From a virus, in IMG/VR virus record IMGVR_UViG_3300023104_000003, positions 1 through 39,075 of that record: DNA of 39,075 nt; one strand, written 5' to 3'. The notes under the pieces are model-generated. The model made no database searches, was not told the origin of the DNA, and saw nothing but the letters and a program-made list of their open reading frames with translations. The position numbers and the translations under genes were made by a program. Positions within the stretch are counted from its first letter, which is position 1. Each line of letters opens with the position of its first letter. Of the stretch, positions 32,055-38,785 are shown piece by piece.

Positions 32055-32708
32055 TTAAAATTCCAGACGTAACAATTCAGATTCTATTTTCTCTGTTAAT
32101 TGTTTAGCTTTGTCCTTAGCTATTTTAACCCACTCTTTTACAGGCTTTGCGTTTGGCTTTGCTTTAGTTCCAAAGTCTACAATAGTTTCTAAATTCATCG
32201 CTTTAACAAATAATCTATGTTTTGATTCTGGTCTAAATGAGCAAAAGTAAATTATCTGCAGTTTTGGATTTACTGTAAAATTATGAACGCATTGAGCAAC
32301 ATGGTCTTTTGGTATTATTCCGCCCCTTAAAGTTTCGGTATGCTTTTTAGCTGCAGGACATTTAATTTCGCAAGCAATAGTTTCAGATTCATTTAAACCA
32401 TCTGGAGATATCCCTAATATATCAAATTCCTCGCATTGTAGCCATCCAAAAACATTAAACGATACATTTAAGTACTTTGATAATTCATGTCGTGCAAACT
32501 GCTCTAATTCGTTTCCTCTTTTCATATCTGGATTTTCAAATCCTGGCTCTGTAGGTTCTTCAAACGGCTCTAATCTTGCGGCAATCAATTCGTTTTCTAA
32601 AGCATCCGATTCTATCAGTAATTGCTTTGATGCAGTTCCGCCAATTCTGCCATACTTAATCCTGAACCATTCAGGGGTTTGCTGTATTATATCTGCTCTG
32701 GCTATCAT
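32055..32708 (-). CDS. YqaJ-family recombination exonuclease, 217 aa
   Basis: Start at the ATG 32708-32706, overlapping the upstream TGA (ATGA). A longer open frame to 32819 runs into that gene. The YqaJ/lambda exonuclease core is visible: TPEWFRIKYGRIGGTASKQL, then GNELEQFAR, ISPDG (acidic) and IACEIKCP (ExK). A 5'-3' exonuclease for single-strand annealing recombination. Its neighbour is the probable ssDNA-binding protein. Confidence 0.85.
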   Translation of the reverse strand: MIARADIIQQTPEWFRIKYGRIGGTASKQLLIESDALENELIAARLEPFEEPTEPGFENPDMKRGNELEQFARHELSKYLNVSFNVFGWLQCEEFDILGISPDGLNESETIACEIKCPAAKKHTETLRGGIIPKDHVAQCVHNFTVNPKLQIIYFCSFRPESKHRLFVKAMNLETIVDFGTKAKPNAKPVKEWVKIAKDKAKQLTEKIESELLRLEF

Positions 32709-33241
32709 TTCGGTAAGGTTGTTTTTAATGATTCCTTTTTGCCTAATACGGTAGGTAGGTTCTTTTCTGCAGGAGTTAACGAAGTCCAAGCTTTTACCAA
32801 ATCTTCTTGCGTTTTGCATTCTGATAATTTAGCTAATGCGCTTGTATCTGTAACTGTAGCTGGTGGATAGTATTTTTTAAACCTAGCTACTACTACATGT
32901 CTTTTATCTGGCATTCCCCATAATACTACAGGCTTATCCAGCCAATGCTCTAAAAACTCTGATTTAAACTCATTAATGCAAAACTTAGCATTGGTGTTAT
33001 TTAAAATCATAGGCTTATATAAAGGCTTACCTGATGGGTACTCCCTTAAAAACATACCGGATTTAATAACTTTAGATTGTGATTGCTGATCGAAGGTTTC
33101 CTTATCTTCAAACTTTGCAATGGTTACTACCATTTCGGGTCGCAATCCTTTACCGATCGCTATTCCATCCCTTAAATCTTCTCCGCTAATGTAGCGTGGA
33201 TCATTGTTCTTTTTCCAATGAGTTAATACTTGTTCTGACAT
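32705..33241 (-). CDS. Probable OB-fold ssDNA-binding protein, 178 aa
   Basis: Core pattern: ISGEDLRDG, VVTIAKFEDKE, then KPLYKPMILNNTNAKFCINE, and LDKPVVLWGMPDKRHVV. This matches a group of phage OB-fold proteins that sit beside YqaJ/RecT and that bind ssDNA. The C-terminal 60 residues are an unstructured tail (VTDTSALAKLSECKTQEDL). It overlaps the exonuclease gene by 4 bp. Confidence 0.65.
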   Translation of the reverse strand: MSEQVLTHWKKNNDPRYISGEDLRDGIAIGKGLRPEMVVTIAKFEDKETFDQQSQSKVIKSGMFLREYPSGKPLYKPMILNNTNAKFCINEFKSEFLEHWLDKPVVLWGMPDKRHVVVARFKKYYPPATVTDTSALAKLSECKTQEDLVKAWTSLTPAEKNLPTVLGKKESLKTTLPK

Positions 33242-33268
33242 TTTATTTTAGTTGAGTGGCTGTTTCGC

Positions 33269-33958
33269 TTAATTGCAGGACCGCACCTTTATATTTTTGC
33301 TTTTTTGTAACAAGTACGCTACAGTTTGTTCTGCTATTGCTTTTGCAATTCCTGGATAAGTTTTAGATCTTAATTCTGCTCTGTTTTTAGATGGAGGTAA
33401 TAAATGCAATTTCTGTTCCCTGCCTTCAACTATATTAGTTGGAATTATAGGAGGTAGGTTTTTATTCCATAAACAAGTTGCCTTCGTTTCTCCATGACCA
33501 AACATCCACGGTTGCAAAACATTATCTGGCTTTCTCCACCGGCTCGATAAAACGCCAATAGGGTTTTCGATTCTTATATATTCAATATCTGAATTATATA
33601 AATCCAATACAAATTTAATTGCTTTTTCTCTTGCTTCTCTTCTTTCTGCGCCAACTAAAGTTCCGCTTTTACGATCCGGCTGATCTTTATACCATTTATT
33701 AGCTGAAACTGTTAAGTAAGTGCATTCAGGATGAAATATTGCAACATCCCATTTACCTACATTTATTTCGTTTCCGTCTTGCATAATTAACTTACCACCT
33801 TTTATTGCTTCAAAAACATCGCCTTGAAAATGCCTTTCCGTATAGCCGCCTGAACAAGGTTTTAAATCGCAACTTATTGCTTCATGGCCCAATTTTAAAA
33901 AAGCCTTCATTACTTCCTGGCTTTCCTCGCAACCGATTAATACTTTTAGTTTTTTCAT
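33269..33958 (-). CDS. C5-methyltransferase-like protein, 229 aa
   Basis: Recognisable as the short phage protein annotated as DNA cytosine methyltransferase: VLIGCEESQEVMKAF (SAM site), FHPECTYLTVSANKWY with HPEC at 76-79, IRIENPIGVLSSRW (ENP), then QPWMFGHGETKATCLW. Long enzymes have PCQ; here the Cys is in HPECTYL. Activity is uncertain and it may act on nucleotides or RNA. Overlaps the upstream 89-aa gene by 4 bp. Confidence 0.7.
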   Translation of the reverse strand: MKKLKVLIGCEESQEVMKAFLKLGHEAISCDLKPCSGGYTERHFQGDVFEAIKGGKLIMQDGNEINVGKWDVAIFHPECTYLTVSANKWYKDQPDRKSGTLVGAERREAREKAIKFVLDLYNSDIEYIRIENPIGVLSSRWRKPDNVLQPWMFGHGETKATCLWNKNLPPIIPTNIVEGREQKLHLLPPSKNRAELRSKTYPGIAKAIAEQTVAYLLQKSKNIKVRSCN

Positions 33959-34224
33959 AATTCTAATTGTTTTGCTTTTGTTTCTCTTTCGTTTATTAGA
34001 TTAATATAGAATTGCTGAATTTGAAAGTCATTACATTTTGATTCGTTACAGGTTACTTTATGATTCTTCTCTCTTTTGCAATCGCTAGTCATCCATTTAT
34101 TACAGCTACCACAAGTATTTTCAATATGTATTATTTGTTGTCGTAATTGATTAGCCTCTATTTTATTAAGTCTTTTTTGGTCGGCTTCCAAAAAATTATC
34201 GAAGTTATTAAATATGTTTTCCAT
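33955..34224 (-). CDS. Small Cys-rich protein, probable zinc finger, 89 aa
   Basis: Helical start, then TCGSCNKWMTSDCKREKN and TCNESKCNDFQ: six or more Cys in a C-x2-C-x7-C pattern with a second Cys pair. Ends in a helix. Early-unit position suggests a regulator. Not a known family by eye. Confidence 0.6.
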   Translation of the reverse strand: MENIFNNFDNFLEADQKRLNKIEANQLRQQIIHIENTCGSCNKWMTSDCKREKNHKVTCNESKCNDFQIQQFYINLINERETKAKQLEL

Positions 34225-34425
34225 TTATTTGACTATAAGTTTTAATATTTCTTGTTCAACTTCGCTTGCAGAATGTGTGTTATCCCAAATAGCATTATAA
34301 GCAATTTCAGATGCTTTTTCTATTTTTTCATTGGCATAAATTTTTGCAGCCATAACATATATTTCTTTGTTAATTAAATATTTTTCTTTTTTTAGTCTTT
34401 CGATTATTGTTTGTATTTCTTCCAT
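34225..34425 (-). CDS. Small helical protein, 66 aa
   Basis: Start set at the ATG 34425 (MEEIQTIIERLKKEKYLI); a frame from 34452 would overlap the 25-aa gene. Coiled-coil N-terminus then a helix (IAYNAIWDNTHSASEVEQE). Unknown. Confidence 0.6.
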   Translation of the reverse strand: MEEIQTIIERLKKEKYLINKEIYVMAAKIYANEKIEKASEIAYNAIWDNTHSASEVEQEILKLIVK

Positions 34426-34436
34426 TTTATTTCTTT

Positions 34437-34514
34437 TTATCTCACCAAACAAGCTAATACTACCAATATGACCGTTACGATAACAAGGTTTAGTGGTTTT
34501 GGAGGGGTTATCAT
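34437..34514 (-). CDS. Tiny membrane peptide, 25 aa
   Basis: ATG at 34514, TAA at 34439-34437. MITPPKPLNLV then a hydrophobic helix (VIVTVILVVLACLV) and Arg. It fills the gap between two genes. Small single-helix peptides are common in phage early regions. The short length limits certainty. Confidence 0.4.
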   Translation of the reverse strand: MITPPKPLNLVIVTVILVVLACLVR

Positions 34515-34517
34515 TTG

Positions 34518-34751
34518 TTAAGTATTTCTTTTTTCATATCTATGAAGTAGTCCGTCATTGTCATGACTTTCCCCTAAATAAGTAGATGTTTCTCCATTTA
34601 TTAGCCACCATTCAGTAAGAGTATCGTCATTAGATTTTCCAAATAACAAATCTCTTCCAAATCCAACATAATAATTATTGTTATAACAACTGATTTTTCT
34701 TATATGAACAAAATCATCCATATATAATCCTTCTTTATATTCCCTTTCCAT
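34518..34751 (-). CDS. Hypothetical protein, 77 aa
   Basis: ATG overlaps the upstream TAA (TAATG). Beta-rich (YMDDFVHIRKISCYNNNYYVG, then LTEWWLINGETSTYLG). Unknown. Confidence 0.6.
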   Translation of the reverse strand: MEREYKEGLYMDDFVHIRKISCYNNNYYVGFGRDLLFGKSNDDTLTEWWLINGETSTYLGESHDNDGLLHRYEKRNT

Positions 34752-34885
34752 TATTTCAAATTATTTATATATCTAATCCAATTGTTAAAGTTTTCATCTG
34801 TCCTGTTTGGGTCGTAACATTCAGGCGTAACTGTGTGCGATACAGCTAACTTTGCCTGGAGTTCGCGGAGTGTTGGTTTTTTCAT
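34751..34885 (-). CDS. Small protein, 44 aa
   Basis: ATG (34885-34883) overlaps the upstream TGA (ATGA) and the TAA overlaps the next ATG. Product MKKPTLRELQAKLAVSHTV, then PECYDPNRTDENFNNWIRY. Helical ends around a polar middle. Not recognised. Confidence 0.6.
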   Translation of the reverse strand: MKKPTLRELQAKLAVSHTVTPECYDPNRTDENFNNWIRYINNLK

Positions 34886-35109
34886 TTTATGTATGGTTTT
34901 GTTACTGAATTAAAGGTTGCTCTGAATAACTTTAAAGCGTGATTAAACCCATCTTCAAATGTTAAAGTGACAAATATTGAATTGTCTTTTTCTTCAAGAA
35001 GTTTTAATTCGGATTCCATTCTTTCAAAAGCCTTTACCATATCATTATTTTTGATATTTATAGCATTTGAAGTTCTTACTAATTCCTGCATTTGATCTAG
35101 TTCGTTCAT
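34882..35109 (-). CDS. Small early protein, 75 aa
   Basis: TAATG overlap with the upstream gene. Coiled-coil like (LDQMQELVRTSNAINIKNND, then ESELKLLEEKDN). Unknown early function. Confidence 0.6.
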   Translation of the reverse strand: MNELDQMQELVRTSNAINIKNNDMVKAFERMESELKLLEEKDNSIFVTLTFEDGFNHALKLFRATFNSVTKPYIK

Positions 35110-35366
35110 TATACAGCCTCCTTTTCAATTTTATAATCATCTTCACATTCAGTAATGTAGCGTTCTAACATTTCCTGTATTGAATGCTTGTAATAATTCT
35201 TATCCCTCAAGAACGCTCCGGCTTCTTCTTCGAAATTTAATAAATCATCAAAGTCAACCATTGAAAAGCCAAATGTAGTCTCGCTAAGTTGTAGTTCGAT
35301 TTTAATTCCTGGCCTACCTTCTATTGTGGTAAATCCTAATACTTCTGGATATGTTACTGTTTTCAT
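35109..35366 (-). CDS. First leftward early gene, 85 aa, unknown
   Basis: First gene after the leftward promoter (35417-35424), so probably expressed earliest. Beta-rich with an acidic end (VLGFTTIEGRPGIKIELQL, then ITECEDDYKIEKEAV). No family recognised. A host-takeover or regulatory role is a guess from order. Confidence 0.6.
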   Translation of the reverse strand: MKTVTYPEVLGFTTIEGRPGIKIELQLSETTFGFSMVDFDDLLNFEEEAGAFLRDKNYYKHSIQEMLERYITECEDDYKIEKEAV

Positions 35367-35416
35367 AATGTTTTTTCTTTCGTTAGGACAATATTCGGTA
35401 TTAGTTTTTAATTATG

Positions 35417-35424
35417 CAAATTTA
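35417..35424 (-). promoter_or_regulatory. Leftward early promoter -7 box
   Basis: Leftward TAAATTTG, full TAnnTTTG match, about 51 bp before the ATG at 35366. Lies in the divergent region 35367-35485, back to back with the rightward box at 35447. No clear -33 TTG. Confidence 0.6.
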
Positions 35425-35441
35425 TTTTAAAATTTATTTTC
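35418..35441. repeat. Tandem 12-bp repeat between divergent promoters
   Basis: AAATTTATTTTA is followed at once by AAATTTATTTTC. It overlaps the leftward -7 box and ends 6 bp before the rightward box, so a protein bound here would affect both. Low complexity lowers certainty. Confidence 0.4.
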
Positions 35442-35446
35442 ACTTT

Positions 35447-35454
35447 TATTTTTG
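35447..35454 (+). promoter_or_regulatory. Rightward promoter -7 box
   Basis: TATTTTTG fully matches TAnnTTTG, 32 bp before the ATG at 35486. No clear TTG upstream. Starts the only rightward unit. Confidence 0.55.
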
Positions 35455-35485
35455 ATATATCATTTAGTTTCCCGACATTTGAATT

Positions 35486-35659
35486 ATGAAAACAGCAATT
35501 ATATCAGAAGAAAAACAAAAGCGACTTGATAAGTACGCTATTCTAAAAGAGCAGTTTAAATATTTAATGATTAAAGGAGCGCAAAAAACCGCAGTCATTA
35601 AGTTTATGGCTAAGGAAAATAAAACAAGTACAGCAACAATTTATAAAGCTTTAAAGTAA
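35486..35659 (+). CDS. Small helix-turn-helix-like protein, 57 aa
   Basis: Basic, all-helical. Residues about 30-56 (KGAQKTAVIKFMAKENKTST, then ATIYKAL) resemble a helix-turn-helix of a resolvase or Mor type. First gene of the rightward unit, next to the divergent promoters, so it may regulate them. ATG chosen as the first after the promoter; the next gene follows at 6 bp. Confidence 0.6.
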   Translation: MKTAIISEEKQKRLDKYAILKEQFKYLMIKGAQKTAVIKFMAKENKTSTATIYKALK

Positions 35660-35665
35660 TTAATT

Positions 35666-36022
35666 ATGAAAATATACCACTACGAAGTAAGAATACTTAG
35701 AACTCCCGGCGTTTACGAATGGAACAAAAATAGATTTACAAATGAGGAGGTAGAAATAGCCGCTCAAAACGATACTTTTATAATTGTTAATGATTGGTAT
35801 TTTACTAAGATAAGAAAAGAAAAATCTGACTATGACACCTATTTAAACAAGGCATCTATAAGAATAAGAACAAACGATGCTCATTTGGATAATGGCATAT
35901 TTTATACTTTGTATTCTACTAAGCTTGTCAAGCCATCTAAAATAAAATCAGAAATACAGGCTAGGATAACTAAGGATTATAGCTGGCTTTTAGGTGGTGT
36001 AGATTTGTCAATTATCAAATAG
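35666..36022 (+). CDS. Hypothetical protein, 118 aa
   Basis: Beta-rich with many Tyr and Lys (KIYHYEVRILRTPGVYEWNK, then LLGGVDLSIIK). No known domain seen. Rightward unit gene 2. Confidence 0.65.
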   Translation: MKIYHYEVRILRTPGVYEWNKNRFTNEEVEIAAQNDTFIIVNDWYFTKIRKEKSDYDTYLNKASIRIRTNDAHLDNGIFYTLYSTKLVKPSKIKSEIQARITKDYSWLLGGVDLSIIK

Positions 36023-36051
36023 TTTAACCAACCCAAAAAATAAATAGAATT

Positions 36052-36213
36052 ATGAAATACGAAATTGATTTTTCATGATACATTCTTGCATTAATTGAAA
36101 TAAAAGATGGTAAGACAGTTGTTACGGCTTGTATAAATGGAGGCGGCTATAAAATTGATTTAGAAAACATTGTAATTAAAAAACTCGATGAAACCAACAA
36201 CAGCCCAACTTAG
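36052..36213 (+). pseudogene. Small gene with an in-frame TGA at codon 9
   Basis: ATG (36052) reads MKYEIDFS, then TGA (36076-36078), then 44 codons YILALIEIKDGKTVVTACIN and on to KKLDETNNSPT and TAG. The part after TGA looks like a real beta-type protein and no other start exists for it. The TGA would be Trp if it were TGG. The stop is followed by TAC, as in the ParB-like gene where it is TAT. Confidence 0.55.
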
Positions 36214-36331
36214 CCAGATCTTACGTGGCCGAAAATCACTCCAATACCTAGCCGAATACGCTGAATGGGTTTGGTATAAATCTGGAGGGGAAATAAAAGG
36301 AACTGTTTATAGTGAAATTAGAAAGAAATGA
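36188..36331 (+). CDS. Small protein, 47 aa
   Basis: Overlaps the end of the interrupted gene (26 bp) and its TGA overlaps the next ATG. Basic helix with two Trp (LQYLAEYAEWVWYKSGGEIK). Unknown. Confidence 0.55.
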   Translation: MKPTTAQLSQILRGRKSLQYLAEYAEWVWYKSGGEIKGTVYSEIRKK

Positions 36332-36447
36332 AAAGACTACTAACATTAAATTTGATTACGAAACCGAATGGTATAGATGGTTTTATTTTGCTGTTAATAA
36401 TACTGGTTATTGGCGGAATTGACAAACTTGATAAAGCAACGGAATAA
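36328..36447 (+). CDS. Small single-pass membrane protein, 39 aa
   Basis: Hydrophobic helix at about residues 17-30 (DGFILLLIILVIGG) after a basic N-terminus. Coupled on both sides (ATGA at start, TAATG at end). Unknown; superinfection or membrane role possible. Confidence 0.55.
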   Translation: MKRLLTLNLITKPNGIDGFILLLIILVIGGIDKLDKATE

Positions 36448-36653
36448 TGAAATTGAGCAGAGAAAATACCGAAATAAGAAACCAATCTCACGAAATGTGG
36501 GCTGAAGGGATGGAGGATTTTGAACCATCTAAAACAGAAATAAAGTCTTTTTTATTATCATTAGGTTATATATCGCATGTTACGGATATATTTTACGATG
36601 ATATGCAAAAGGTATATAGATGGAATGCTGACATATCTAATATTATATCATGA
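36447..36653 (+). CDS. Hypothetical protein, 68 aa
   Basis: Acidic and helical (MWAEGMEDFEPSKTEIKSFL), then YISHVTDIFYDDMQKVYRWN. TGA overlaps the next ATG. Not recognised. Confidence 0.6.
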   Translation: MKLSRENTEIRNQSHEMWAEGMEDFEPSKTEIKSFLLSLGYISHVTDIFYDDMQKVYRWNADISNIIS

Positions 36654-36937
36654 ATAGCGGCTGCAATATCGGATTAGACGTTATCCCTTTCAATGGCGCA
36701 ACGTTTCAAGGCGAACCAATACATATCGTAACATGGTCGGGCGATAAGCAATGTGGAATATATAGGAATCAGTTTAATTTTACAGGTAAACAATGCTTAG
36801 GAAATGGAAATTTTGGCAACGTAGTCGAATACACTCATGCCGATATAAATTGCAGTATCGACACGTTTACACCCATCTTAGCGGTTGCAATGGTTTTAGT
36901 AACATTTAGAAAAAGATTGAAAATTAAATTATTATGA
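36650..36937 (+). CDS. Protein with four Cys and a C-terminal membrane helix, 95 aa
   Basis: Residues 1-70 are beta-type with four Cys (SGCNIG, KQCGIY, KQCLGN, NCSID). A hydrophobic helix follows (TPILAVAMVLVTF) with a basic tail (RKRLKIK). N-out/C-in topology is likely. No family seen. Coupled by ATGA on both sides. Confidence 0.6.
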   Translation: MNSGCNIGLDVIPFNGATFQGEPIHIVTWSGDKQCGIYRNQFNFTGKQCLGNGNFGNVVEYTHADINCSIDTFTPILAVAMVLVTFRKRLKIKLL

Positions 36938-37227
36938 TAATAACAACTTTAGGATGGGGAGCATTAATAGTAATTGCTTTAGTCATCATTTTAATTATTT
37001 ACAGTGTAATTGATAATTATATAGAAAGGAAAAGAACTGAAAACTACTACAAAACGCTAAAAGAATTTGGTTCAAGAATAAGTGATTGCAGATATTGGTT
37101 AAATAGCGAAGAAAGATTACCCTATCAAGAACTATTTGATTTTATAGTTAAAGAAATAAAAGAAGGAGGTTTAAGGGGCGATTCTTTAAGAGATAAAGTA
37201 GACGAGATAATCAATAAAAAACTTTAA
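36934..37227 (+). CDS. Membrane-anchored protein, 97 aa
   Basis: N-terminal hydrophobic helix (residues 4-24, LGWGALIVIALVIILIIYSV), then a soluble charged helical part. Architecture like small phage exclusion or spanin-type proteins, but no cysteine lipobox. Unknown. Confidence 0.6.
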   Translation: MIITTLGWGALIVIALVIILIIYSVIDNYIERKRTENYYKTLKEFGSRISDCRYWLNSEERLPYQELFDFIVKEIKEGGLRGDSLRDKVDEIINKKL

Positions 37228-37236
37228 AAAAAAACA

Positions 37237-37265
37237 AAAGCGAAGTCTTTTAGGTTAGTCGCTTT
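37237..37265. terminator. Hairpin after the 97-aa gene, possibly bidirectional
   Basis: Stem AAAGCGA/TCGCTTT, preceded by an A run and followed by TCTGTAAATAATTTT. For rightward reading the U tract is weak; for leftward it is strong. Lies 10 bp after the stop at 37227. Confidence 0.5.
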
Positions 37266-37299
37266 CTGTAAATAATTTTAAATATAAAGGAATGTAATT

Positions 37300-37515
37300 A
37301 TGGGAATGTTTGATACAATATATGTTAATTGCCCTAATTGTGGCGAAAAAAGTGAATTTCAAACTAAAAGCGGACAATGCACTTTAGAATGTTACACTTT
37401 GGAAGATTGTCCTTCAGACGCTTTGTATAATGCAAATAGACACTCACCTAATGAATGTAGCTGTGGAGCGTCATTAAGCATAGACATAAATCGTAGAGTA
37501 GTTTTAGTTGGATAA
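37300..37515 (+). CDS. Zinc-ribbon-like protein, 71 aa
   Basis: Cys pairs CPNCGEKS, TLECYTLEDC and ECSCGASLS (about seven Cys) fit a small zinc ribbon. Last gene of the rightward unit, after a hairpin, so it may be separately expressed. Phage zinc-ribbon proteins of this outline are widespread, of unknown role. Confidence 0.65.
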   Translation: MGMFDTIYVNCPNCGEKSEFQTKSGQCTLECYTLEDCPSDALYNANRHSPNECSCGASLSIDINRRVVLVG

Positions 37516-37521
37516 CACAAA

Positions 37522-37570
37522 AGCCATAGCAATTAAGTTAGGGCTTTCTAATTTGCGCACGGCTATGGCT
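37522..37570 (-). terminator. Leftward terminator of the lysis unit at the convergence
   Basis: Long perfect stem AGCCATAGC/GCTATGGCT (9 bp) with an inner TTAG/CTAA hairpin; leftward it is followed by UUUUGUGUU. It lies between the rightward unit (stop 37515) and the leftward lysis genes (stop 37592). It may serve both. Confidence 0.6.
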
Positions 37571-37591
37571 ATGCTAGCTAGGCGACTTTCT

Positions 37592-37774
37592 CTATCCGTT
37601 TATATCCCAATCATCGGTAACATCTACCCATTGCTTTTTTAACAAAGCCTGAATAACTATTTCAACGATTTTAGATAAGAACAATTTAATAATTGTTCCA
37701 AAAAAACCTTTTGCTTCTGCCTTTAGCGATTCCTTTAAATCATCTGAAAGTAAATCAATACGCCTACGTCTCAT
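37592..37774 (-). CDS. Small amphipathic protein, 60 aa
   Basis: Basic start (MRRRRIDLLSDDLKESLKAE), a hydrophobic helix (FFGTIIKLFLSKIVEIVIQALL), then an acidic tail (TDDWDING). Last gene of the lysis unit. Could be an accessory lysis peptide. TAATG overlap with the upstream gene. Confidence 0.6.
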   Translation of the reverse strand: MRRRRIDLLSDDLKESLKAEAKGFFGTIIKLFLSKIVEIVIQALLKKQWVDVTDDWDING

Positions 37775-37929
37775 TATTTTTCATTTTTATGTATCAATAA
37801 CCAAAAACCACCAATCAAAATTAATGCTGATAATAACATCGCAAAGCATGACCATGCAAAACCAAATTGACTAATAATTCCCATCCAAAATATTATACCT
37901 ATTCCAATTAATACCCATAAGTTTTTCAT
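37774..37929 (-). CDS. Two-helix membrane protein, 51 aa
   Basis: Two hydrophobic segments (LWVLIGIGIIFWMGII and CFAMLLSALILIGGFWLL) with a basic tail. ATGA and TAATG overlaps. Holin or holin-modulator shape. Position just after the endolysin cassette supports a lysis role. Confidence 0.6.
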   Translation of the reverse strand: MKNLWVLIGIGIIFWMGIISQFGFAWSCFAMLLSALILIGGFWLLIHKNEK

Positions 37930-38018
37930 TTTTCTGCAAGTTTAATCATTTTTAAATAATTCTTAACAGCTCTGTTAAAATATGCTATTTGATGAAGGTC
38001 GTTTGCCGTTAATTTCAT
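37926..38018 (-). CDS. Tiny protein, 30 aa
   Basis: ATG overlaps the upstream TGA, TGA overlaps the next ATG. Helical, basic (LTANDLHQIAYFNRAVKNYL). The couplings argue that it is translated. Unknown. Confidence 0.5.
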   Translation of the reverse strand: MKLTANDLHQIAYFNRAVKNYLKMIKLAEK

Positions 38019-38278
38019 CCCTTTATTTCCTCCGCTACATTTGCCGCTTTTGCGTTCGTGTCGTAGGTTGTAACTACCGTAGGCTTAGCTAGTACGTTTT
38101 TAAGTAGATAAGTAATTAACGCACTCAATCCTGCCTTATAAATAACCGGAATATCATAACCAGGTATTAACTCCTGCAGAACTGTTAAAACAGGAACGCC
38201 AACCGCCATGATTGCGCCCTTAAACATATCTCTCCAATTTAGGGAGCCTTGTTTGTTTACTATTACTTCGTTTGCCAT
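38015..38278 (-). CDS. Holin-like membrane protein, 87 aa
   Basis: Start at the ATG 38278 (MANEVIVNKQGSLNW); a longer reading would run into the endolysin. Segments MFKGAIMAVGVPVLTVLQEL and IYKAGLSALITYLLKNVLA are likely membrane helices, and the tail is polar. It lies 4 bp after the endolysin gene, a usual place for a holin. The name rests on context and topology. Confidence 0.6.
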   Translation of the reverse strand: MANEVIVNKQGSLNWRDMFKGAIMAVGVPVLTVLQELIPGYDIPVIYKAGLSALITYLLKNVLAKPTVVTTYDTNAKAANVAEEIKG

Positions 38279-38282
38279 AATT

Positions 38283-38750
38283 TTATATTGCTGTTTCAAA
38301 GTGCATAAAGTCATAATTCTTTTCACGACCTAATGAAAAGAAACCATGCTTATACCAAATATCTATAAATTCCTTATATTCTGGCCTTGCAAATCTTGCC
38401 GTTTTAGCTGTTTCGTGTAATAGGTTTCTATCAGGATCATGATCTACAGCTATAGCCCATGAATGCTTAGATAGATTAGATCCGCCTCGCATTAGCCTGT
38501 AATTAAAACAACCCCCGTAAAGGTCTATTCCTAGTCTTTGAATTTCTGCTAATCCATAATGAGATAAAACATCCTTATAAACAGCAAGCAATCTTTCTGC
38601 TATTAATTTATGACATTGAAAGCTATTAATTATTTGATTTCTTTGCCACGCAACACGCATTGGAAATGGTAATTTAATTGTAGTTAAATAACCTGTTCCA
38701 TTTTTATTTGCTTTGCCGTATTTGGCTTCTACTTGTTTTTGTGTTAGCAT
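38283..38750 (-). CDS. M15-family peptidase endolysin, 155 aa
   Basis: Zinc ligands in order: SKHSWAIAVDHDP with His96 and Asp103, and DFMHFE with His150. These fit the VanY/L-Ala-D-Glu peptidase (M15) family, which cuts the peptide in peptidoglycan. No signal peptide, so export needs a holin. It follows its own promoter and starts the lysis unit. Confidence 0.85.
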   Translation of the reverse strand: MLTQKQVEAKYGKANKNGTGYLTTIKLPFPMRVAWQRNQIINSFQCHKLIAERLLAVYKDVLSHYGLAEIQRLGIDLYGGCFNYRLMRGGSNLSKHSWAIAVDHDPDRNLLHETAKTARFARPEYKEFIDIWYKHGFFSLGREKNYDFMHFETAI

Positions 38751-38764
38751 ACATTAAAGGTAAA

Positions 38765-38772
38765 CAAAACTA
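38765..38772 (-). promoter_or_regulatory. Lysis-unit promoter -7 box
   Basis: Leftward TAGTTTTG fully matches TAnnTTTG, 15 bp before the ATG at 38750 and just after a terminator. No clear -33 TTG. Confidence 0.55.
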
Positions 38773-38785
38773 TTGTAAATAAAAA

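Noticed and set aside
32050-32060. -1 frameshift site TTTTAAA before the pseudoknot
   Set aside because: The zero frame reads TTT TAA, so the heptamer is not in the X-XXY-YYZ phase needed, and the -1 frame gives no extended product of note.
32709-32819. Longer N-terminus for the YqaJ exonuclease
   Set aside because: The extension lies in the coding part of the upstream gene. The ATGA overlap at 32708 gives a normal start.
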